64,000 nt of DNA from Stercorarius parasiticus (taxonomy: Eukaryota; Chordata; Aves; Charadriiformes; Stercorariidae), in contig VWZL01002040.1 of NCBI GenBank assembly GCA_013396915.1, forward strand, positions 95,085 through 159,084, read 5' to 3'. Position 1 is the first letter of the stretch; every line of letters starts with the position of its first letter. A program made the position numbers and the translations under genes. The notes beneath the pieces are model-generated. The model saw only the letters and a program-made list of their open reading frames with translations. It was not told the DNA's origin and did not search any database. Below are positions 55,301-64,000 of the stretch, in pieces.

Positions 55301-58300
55301 CCAAACTCAAGCTATCCCAAGGCAGACAGCCAAAAAATGAGAAGGCATTCCTGAAAGCACAGATCTTCCCCTCTTACTGTTGTTAATACCCTGCACAGCA
55401 AACTCAAGCTGTCAGAAAACAACTTTGCCACACTGCAGACAGATCCTCAAAGGCAATCAAGAGCCCTTTCTGCCTCTATTTTCCAACTGTAGAATGGGGA
55501 TAAAAATCAGCCTTCACAGCAGGGCTACTGAGAGGATGAACAAGTACTTGCAACGCACCTCAAGACTTGGCTGTAGACACATATGAGGAGCACATCTGAG
55601 ACCCAGAGCAGATTTCCCGCTGGAATGGCACAGCAACACAGGCCACAGCTCCAAATGGTGATGGAGACCCCACTGCACAGACCAGTCTAGCTGAAAATCA
55701 TTCCTTCAGGCATTTCTGTCAGTTTTCTCCAGTTGAAATTCCCTGCCGTAGACCTCCACAGTGGATTGCCTTTACCCCTGCCAGCCATCCAGCATCCCCG
55801 CCCCCCCCGTTTGCTGTTGTTACGTGCCAGCTTTAAGTTATTGCCCTCTTGCTAAAACCACAGTAAAGTAAAAGGTGAACCAGGCTTTGTGCCCTCCTGC
55901 GAACCTGGCCCTGCTTCGTCTAGTGAACAGCCCATGGGAATGTGCCCTAAGAAACACATCCAAGCCAGAAGCTGAATGAAACATGGCCAAGCCACCAGCA
56001 GTTGGGCCACAAGAGCACAGTCAGCATTTTAAGCGTTTTCAGGGCCTTGCAAGCAGGATGGACACCACTGCTTTGGCAAATGCCTTGTCTGTGTACGGGC
56101 GGTGGAGCCCGGTACAATGCAGGAAGCAAACTCAGGGCCAGCCTTGCTTTGCCTACCATGGCCACATCTCACACCTCAGTTCTTATGTGCAGGCACCGAA
56201 GGCTGATCTCAAGTTACATCTTAGTGTGTGATAAGTGAGCAGCTCTCCTTTGGGCTAGGCAGCACCCCTATCCTGGTCGTAGGGGGTCTCAAAACCCAAG
56301 TGACAAAGGAAGCTCAGCTCGGTCTGTGCGCTCTCACACACAGTGAAGGTTGGAGAGGGAGTAGAAAGGACCTCCAAAAAGGACATTTTGCTACACTGCT
56401 CACTCCCCAAGTACAGGACATCTGCACCACCAGCTTACAGAGGTAACTTGCTTGATGCTGCCCTGGAGCTCCTGGGCAGGAGGAGCTCCTGCACATGCAA
56501 AGGCTGCACCTGCCTGCCAGCACCACAAACCCAGGCCATCACACCCAAGGAGGTGGCAGAAAGGTTGGCTGGCAGAACCCCTCCCTGTGTCAGTGCCTCA
56601 AGCTGTTCCTCGGCACCCAGGAAGGCAACATCCCAAACAACCACAGCCTGAGAGTTTACTGTATGCTGGGGTGAGGTCCCACGGCTCATGGCATCTGTTC
56701 TGCCTGTACATTCTAAGAGAAACTAGCAAACTCTGGCCCAAAATAGCAACAAACAGAAATCTGCTGTTCTCCAGGCCTGAGAACTTGCATATTGAAGCAT
56801 CAGACCTGTTTCCCAAGCATCTAAAGGGGGAGAGAAAGCAAAACATAGCAAACTCTCCTGATGCAACACGAAGCAAGAGCACCCTTCACAAGCAGTGCCA
56901 CTACCCCACAGTCCTCAGGTCCACATCCCTACACACACCTCCACTGCAACTGCTTTGCCCTGCAACGACTGTAACTCCCTGACATTTACCTCCCAGGACT
57001 TCCAGTTTATTTTCAATTTAACTCTCTGGGATACACGTTCTCCACAATCTCAGCTGAAGCTATTTTGCAGAACAGTCTCCAGAGTTCAGGTGCCATCTGT
57101 AAGGAGACATTCCTCTCAACCATCTCAATGCTTCCTTGCATTTGTGTCTTTTGCATCATCCCAAGAAACACTCCAGCATGGGAGGGAGATAGAAGTGCCA
57201 CAAAAAAATTCATTGACTCCTCATGCGCAAATGCTTGGAGTTCAGCAACATCAGGTTTGATTCCCTCCTCAGCTACAGGCAATTCATTAGTACACTTGGG
57301 TAGCCTTTTTTTAACAGTGATCACCCAAAGTCCTGCCCAGACATACTGCAAGTAAAATGCTATCGAAAGCACACATGGAGAGGTAGCCCCTTCTTGTCCC
57401 AGCTCATAAAGCCCTTCAGGCAGAGGCCAGCTCAGGGTGCAGTGCGGAGAGCATCAGCCTCGCCAGGCTGAAGGTCCACGCTTGCCCTGGGAGGGAGCAC
57501 ACCCCTCCTGTCAGAGCACGCCCAAGCTGCAATCACTAACGCTAACTGCAGAGCACCATCTTTGCACTCTCTCTTTTTCTTTGTAGAGCTGGGACCTCAG
57601 AGCACACCAAGCCCCTTCAAATAGTGCACAGGCACTGCTGCTATGGGTCTCTCCTGGAGTCAAGTTGCACCCATTCAGGGCACAGACACAGAAGACACCC
57701 ACCATGTCCAGGATCCTCCTGGCCAACCAGCACCATTTTCATGGAGTCAGCTAGCCAGCAGGCAAGCACATGACATCAGCTGCACCAAACTACCAAGAGA
57801 CACTTACCCCTGCTTGCCTGGCAGGCCTACAGATGTCAGTATCCTTTACCTTGTAGCAACATGAAGGCCAGGCAAGCAAACACTGGACACAACACCACAG
57901 CACAGGTCCCACAGACCCATGTCCTAGCCCACTCTTACTGCACATACCTGTCAGAATTCCATGCCAATATGGTTTCAGCATCTCCTCTCCCTCTGTACCT
58001 GGATAAGCCACTCATTTTCTGACCCCTTCCTTCAGCAGATGTCTCTGGGGGAATTAGCATACAACGAGGTCCAGAAATACACTTCTGCTCTGTGTCAGAC
58101 ATCTCCATCTCCCAGCTCAGGGTGGCAGAAAGAGTAAGAGGTAAAGCCAGACCCAGGAAACAGTTTAGCAGCACCGTCCAGAACTTCTCAGCTCTAATGT
58201 CATGCTCTTCTCAGCAGAGCAGAGAGTGGAGAATCTGTCTAGAAACCAGAGCGCAGCATCTGCAGAGAACCACATCTCTACACAGTGTCAGATCTGGGCA

Positions 58301-61300
58301 CAGCTGTACCTATTCAAACACACACAGTCTACAAGCCTGTGGAATCACACCTCGCTACAGAGCTCCCCGAGACGCCACTCTTGTTGAAATTACAACTACT
58401 AAAGCTTCAAAGAGCCTGGGCCCATAGTGACCCACTCCTTCCTTTGCTTTCTGAATTCAGGACCCTGGTCCTCCCTCTCAAAGCACAATGTAGGACTGGC
58501 CCACCTCCAAAACAGCAATGTTATTCTCAGACACAAATTCTCACCCTCCAGAGCAAGGAGGTGGAGCAGTTACTGTGACTAGCCCACAAATCTGTAACCA
58601 CTTCTCTGAAGAAATCAGGGTAACCACAAACCTCAGCACCTTCACAGTAAATGCAAGCCTTGCTTCAGTCAGCCTCCCCACAACATCACCGCACAGCGAA
58701 CAAACAGAGCACAGTCTCTGCTGTCTGCAGTGGAGGAGAGAAACCTGCCTTTATGTATGCACAAAAGTGCATGCCGGGAAAAGCTCAGATACCCTGGTGA
58801 GGGGCACCCTACGGGGACTGAGAAAGATCACGGAGAAACAGGGCTTTGCTTGCCCTAAAGCAACAAGCAGAGAAGCATACAAATAAGAGCAATACACTGT
58901 GCATTCCCACACCCCACTGCTCGCCTTCCCAAGCTAAGCGAGCACAGGGCACAGCAAGGATGCACCATGCACATATATAGAAGTCATTGAGAGAGAATGG
59001 TGCTCTCTTCTCTGAGACTCAATTAACAGACACCTAACACCTAAGCTTCATTTTATCTTACATATGTTTTAAGTTCAGCCAAAGCAGAGGAAACATTTAG
59101 GGTTAAAGGTGCTGTGTGCACAAGACCTAGAGAACTCAAGGCAGCAGCTCACACAAAAATAGCAGCTTTCACAGCACGTCTGTAACAAAGCACTAATGTT
59201 TATTCTTGTATCTAGGACTAACTTTAATTCTGCCTCGATGCACATGTATAACAAGGCATTAATGTTTCTTAAAGAACCAATACTTCACCTACCTATACAT
59301 CAAAAAAGTGAAAGTCCCCCATAACTTTGTATCACCCTTGTTCCTGTGTGTAGCAAAATGAAAACCAGAAAGCACATAAAACAACTTACTCAGATAACTA
59401 CCTTCCTGACTTCTGGAAGTTTTTTGAAGGAAACTCAACTATGCTCACAAAACAAATGTCTATTTCTAGCGCAATACAGAGGGACCAAAATTCTCAGCAG
59501 TGGCTGCTAAGGTGTAAGGCCTGGTAGCTGAAGTCCTTCAAATAGCTAAAGTCCTGCTTCTGCCTTCAAAGAAATGCAAATGAGATACCTCCTGAGGAAA
59601 AGGGTGGGGGTCTTTCAACCTGGGGAGTTCCAGCAGCCCTCAGGGCAGTAGGTGCTGCAGTTCCTGTCCCAGGGCCAGCTGCAGGGACACTGGGCAGGGC
59701 AGCCACCTCCGCATCCCCCACCAGCCCTTGGCACAGGCCTTTGGCCTGGGGTCCCTCACAGCATGCTCCTGCCCTTCCCACCTACCTTCCTGTGTGAGAG
59801 CTCCCAGGCTGCAATTTAAGCACATGCTTTAGGACGACGTAAGACACTGAACAAAACGACCTGCCCCTCCACTGCCTGACTGTCCCTCCTTTACAACAAC
59901 GTGCACCTTAGGGACATGCAGCTAGTTCATGGAGCCGAGCTAACACCAGCCTGGCCCCAGATATTGCCTCCTTTTACTCCAATGCAAAGCAGGGCTCCAC
60001 AGATCCCACACTTTTATGGAAACATTCATGAAACACAAATACTCTGCAAACTGACACTGGCAAGCGTAACTTTCCCCTGCTTTCGGCAGAGTCACCCCAA
60101 AAGGAAGCAATGAGCTACCTGCATTTCAACCCAGACTTCCCATAACAACTGAGCCAAACAGTAGAAAGAGCCAGACAAGCATCAGAAGGCTTCACCAGAA
60201 AAGACAGAAACTTAATCTCACCAGATAAAACACAATTAAAAACCAAACAAAAAACCCCAAAACAACCAACCAGCACTACCTATACTAGTGCAACACTAGG
60301 GCCACATAAAGTTAGGGCAAACGCAGGAATGCAGAGGACATGACGTACCTCCTAGGACAGATGTTAATAAAATCACCACCAGACCGCTACTGAGCGGCAT
60401 CCCTCACAGGGAACCCAGGGCTGGAAAATATGATGTGCACCCCACGGTCAAACCAACATCTCATCGTCATGATAACACCCACAGTCCTCGATGCAGACCC
60501 AACGCACCTCTGCAAGCACATTTCCAGCGCCCACATGAAAACCAAAGAGGGACTGGGACTTGGTTACCACACTTCTCACAGTCTTTTCTGGGCTGAAAAG
60601 TGTTTTGCTCCTGTCAGAGCAGGATTTATACTCACTAGAGGCTGGGAATCCCCTTGAGACAACAGCCTGCAGTACGGAAACAGCATGCACCCCTTAACCT
60701 CAAGGCAGCATTTCCTCTGCAGGGGGAAGACCCTGGCACAAAGGATGGTTCAAGCGCTCCACTGACCTCCTCAGTGCCAACATGACCGAGGCCCCCAGCT
60801 CCTCTCTGAGCACTGGGCCCAAGGGCAGTGTAGTGCAGGAGCCTACAGCCAGGCATCAAACCCTCCCAGCTTTTCACTGACTCCCCAAGGAGCCAAGCAT
60901 GCTCAGGCATTCCCCAGAGCACAGCCACAGCCTCTCCCCAGATATCTGTCAGGGACCTGCCTCAGACGTTAAAGCCCGGACAGAGCATCCCAGGTATTTC
61001 CTACCTCTTAGGCCGACTGGACACATCCAACATAACAATGCTAAAAATTAATAGCCACATATTGGCAGATTGCTAGGCTGCATACCAGATTTTCCCATAT
61101 AAGGGAAAGTTGAAGGCATTGTCCTATCACACGGAAAACATATTGCACCAGCCTGAGATATTAGAAAGCAAAATCAGAGTCTCCTCATGTCACAGGCTGA
61201 CACTCACAGCACCACATTTCCCCTGTTTTGCTGATGGTTTGATCAGCTTTCCCCAGCGCGGTTATTTCCACCAGGGGCTTGTGCCTGAGGATCACTGGAG

Positions 61301-63499
61301 GCCAGCTGGGACACACACTGCCCAGCGCAGTGTTTGCAGTACAGGGGCCCTGCACTTTCTGAGAGGATTTTGGTCCCACCACCACCACATTGGCACTGAC
61401 ATTGCCACCATTCCCAGGGTGAAGTAGAACTGTTTTCATGGAGGTTTTTAGGGTGCAGAGAACCCACCATACACACCCCATGCACTGTCACCAACACTCT
61501 GCCTGCAGCAAACATTGCTACTCAACTACGTAGAGACCATTTCTCTCCCCTTTACACAGCTTGCTGGCCCCCAACAATGGCTCTGCCTCTGCTTTCACAG
61601 AGCAGGGCGAAGTCACCAGCACCACACATTGACTCCACTGTCCCAAGCAGGAAACCGGGGATGAGAGAGGAGAACTGCTGTCATTGCTACTTACAGGAGC
61701 AATGAAAACAAGCCCTCTCAGCTCCCCTGAAGCCCAGTAAGACATCCAACCACCGTGCTTGCCAGTGTCTCTTTAAGACAATTTCACAGAAGCCTCCCTA
61801 CGCATGCTTGCTTTCCAGACCCAACATACCGAGTCCACATTCCTGCACCAAGGGCTCGCTTGCAGTACAAGGCTGATCAACCCTCTCCCCTCCTTCGCAA
61901 GGGCAAGCTTCTCCTGCACGCTGATGTGCGTGATACTAGCTCTTATCTCTGCAAACCCGAGACAGGCCAGGACACTGCAACTTCATGCAAAAAACAAAGG
62001 CCTAGTCTGGCACCCAAGCTCTCAGCCTTGCCATCTTGCAAAACCAAGTTCACTTGCTTGTGCAAATCCCCCTTTAAACAACATAAAGCATGGAAGTGAA
62101 ACACTTTGTATTATCCACCTGTAAAAGTTTTTGTCTTTGGAGAAGCTCTTGAGAAAATATTAAAGATCTCTCACAGAAGACTAAATCTTAAAAATTATTG
62201 AGATTATGGCAGAGGGGCAGAGGCAGAGATCTGCTTCCTGTTAAAGAAGTGCGGTAAAAAGCAGTCAGGAAAATGAGATATTCCTCTGAGAGCCTCCTCC
62301 ACCAAGCCACTAGAAAGCAACAGACCCTAAAAATACCCACTGCACTGACCATCGGGGCTTATCAAGGGCCAGCTGCTCAAAGACCAGCAGCTTAGACAGA
62401 GCCACTCTCCCCTAACACCAACACGCAGGACAATGGAGGGAGAGGTAAACACAAGTCCTTAAAAAGGCATATGCTACCAAACCGACAGCAGCACTCAGAA
62501 CAAGGTAATGAGGGATCCTGACAGCACCTTCTGCAAGAGATGCACATTATTCACATGCTGCAAGCATTGAGAAACAGCACAAGAGCTGCTGCGCGCTTCC
62601 CATCTTTGCAGTGAAGGAAACTCAGCAGTATGTCCAGCGCTCCTGGAGAACCTGCAAGTTTAGGCAGCTGTACAAATTTGGAGACAATGAACAGAAATAG
62701 CTTTCCAAAAGCAGACAGACAACAACGTTAAGCTTTGTAGTAGAAGAGGAATCAATTTTCCCCTAAACAAGTGGGAAAAGAATCCAGTGGCAGCCCAGAA
62801 CAAAACCAACCCAGTTGGAAGACAGAAGCCTTGAGAGAAACAACCTATTTACTCCAGGAAGAATTTACTCCCAGAGCAAAAATATGCTGTTATTGCTTCA
62901 TACTTCAACAGCTGGACCAAAACAACAATTTCTCTGCAAAGCAGCACAGCAGAGCTCCCGCATGAATGAGGTAAACAAAGGGTGAGGAGAGGTAAGGTGG
63001 CACCTATTCCTGTGCCATCACCCAGACAGGGCCCAAAACCAACAGCAACACTTCACAGGGGAAAATACTCATAGAGCTCAGTGTTCCTTCTCCTCTGGCA
63101 ACACCCTAATCCAACTGACCCCACACCAGTTAAAAAGATATGGGCAGCACCAGCTGACAAGTATCTGCAGCCCTGCAAGCGAGGAAGTTGGGGATAAACA
63201 TCTAACAACTACAACCACATCTGTCTGCCCATGAGGAGCCCTCTGCCAGGGAGGCCAGTGTCTGCAGACAGTGCGAGAGACTCCTGCACAGACCTACAGC
63301 ACACTTTGCTCAACCACAGCAAACCATCTCCACCCCTCTCCCCTCATTCTCCAACCCAAAAAAGCATTTGCTGCATTTCCTAAGAGGTAAACAACAAAAA
63401 AACCTGAGCTTTTGGCTAAAAGCATCCCAATACACTGAAGAAATAAACCAAGCACTTTTCATAGCAAAATTACTGAAAAGCTCTCCCATATCAAAGGCC
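52301..63499 (-). other. Presumed first intron of CHD6, distal part
   Basis: Apart from the GT microsatellite at 53866-53889, a C-rich run near 55797-55808 and an A/C-rich simple stretch near 60234-60270, this is unique, moderately AT-richer sequence. No gene, RNA or transposon could be supported. Confidence 0.6.
53866..53889. repeat. Short (GT)n microsatellite
   Basis: A run of about 12 GT/GC dinucleotides (gtgtgcgtgtgtgtgtgtgt and on to gtgca). Simple sequence with no further significance seen. Confidence 0.9.
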
Positions 63500-64000
63500 G
63501 GCAGCTGACCCATCAGAACCAGCTCTCCGGGTGCCGAAGCAACCTGCCTGGCCTCCGTGCTCCCCGACTTCACTGCAAGTTTAGCGTAGTTGTCAGGAAG
63601 GCAAATTGATAAACGGAGAAAACGTTAGCTGCTCCAAGACGGGTGCGCACACTAGGCACCAACACCAGCAGATGATTTCTCTCCATCTTTCTGTATTCTG
63701 TTTGCGTGCGTTTCTCTCACAGCATTTACCCTACAGACCTCATTGATGACAACTAAAATCCACCTCAGTCGTCAGTAAAAGCCCCTGGTAAGAACAGGGA
63801 GAATCCCACAGCGCAGCCACCAAAACACAACGGACGCAAGGCTGCGCGGGAGACTACGGCGAGATGACTGCAGCGACTCCAACGTGACAGTGATGCCTCT
63901 GTTGTGACACGGCTGCAATGTCACAACAGATCCACCTCTGCTGGGCGCACAGCGGGCGAAGCGGGACGGACCCGCCGCAAACAGGGCCGAGCCCGTCGCC
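63500..64000 (-). promoter_or_regulatory. CHD6: CpG-rich edge, probable CHD6 promoter or first-exon region
   Basis: CpG density rises toward the window edge, with about 17 CpGs in the last 160 bp, including gcgggacggacccgccgc. Everything between here and 33316 lacks comparable density except the small cluster at 51.8-52.0 kb. A promoter CpG island with a non-coding first exon upstream of the start-codon exon is the usual arrangement for CHD6-type genes. A possible sense donor (cagcagaggtggat) lies around 63930-63945, but I cannot fix the transcription start or the exon boundary. Confidence 0.5.
63898..63930. repeat. 12-bp perfect inverted repeat with 9-nt loop
   Basis: tctgttgtgaca at 63898-63909 is the exact reverse complement of tgtcacaacaga at 63919-63930, with cggctgcaa between them. 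It sits inside the CpG-rich region. It could fold as a 5'UTR RNA hairpin if transcribed, or act as a palindromic protein-binding site, since each arm carries a TGTGACA half-site. Confidence 0.8.

Noticed and set aside
63310..63573. Minus-strand 87-codon open frame downstream of the CpG-rich edge, as an alternative CHD6 N-terminus
   Set aside because: There is no similarity to CHD6, and I saw no convincing donor that would join it in frame to the start-codon exon.

Overview
The window is nuclear DNA from a vertebrate, most likely a bird. It carries the 5' half of one gene, CHD6 (chromodomain helicase DNA-binding protein 6), on the minus strand. The bird call rests on short GC-rich introns in the helicase part of the gene (most 280-800 bp), very few interspersed repeats, and CR1 LINEs as the only recognisable retroelements. 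One CR1 is a typical 5'-truncated copy at 46809-47309; the other is a decayed reverse-transcriptase fragment near 26340-26740. Gene density, splicing and repeat content exclude a prokaryote.

Layout, read in the direction of CHD6 transcription (64000 to 1). A CpG-rich stretch starts near 63500, strengthens to the window edge, and is probably the rim of the promoter CpG island. About 30 kb of non-coding sequence follows (33317-63500). It holds a diverged tandem array of about 13 units of roughly 150 bp (44015-46015), the younger CR1, a small internal CpG cluster next to an octamer motif (51780-52300), and AT-rich islands that look like conserved non-coding elements. The start-codon exon is at 33261-33316. 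A second long intron (21380-33260) leads to the lysine-rich exon at 20880-21379. Seventeen further exons then encode the tandem chromodomains, the complete SNF2 ATPase/helicase and the start of the post-helicase linker. The last exon in the window ends at 1283, and the remaining C-terminal half of the gene (SANT/SLIDE-like and BRK regions in the family) lies beyond position 1.

The nineteen coding exons join in phase to an open frame of 1031 codons. Every intron begins with GT and ends with AG in the sense strand. No frameshift or premature stop was found, so this looks like a functional gene. No second protein-coding gene, tRNA or rRNA could be supported.

The most notable unexplained signals are: a 33-bp, fully paired hairpin at 16339-16419 that is better paired as antisense RNA; the ~150-bp tandem array with an embedded TTAGGG-like motif; a duplicated splice donor 15 nt apart after the second chromodomain (10024-10039), which would insert five residues in frame; a 12-bp perfect inverted repeat in the CpG-rich 5' end; and a 345-codon antisense open frame at 38396-39433 with no recognised homology.
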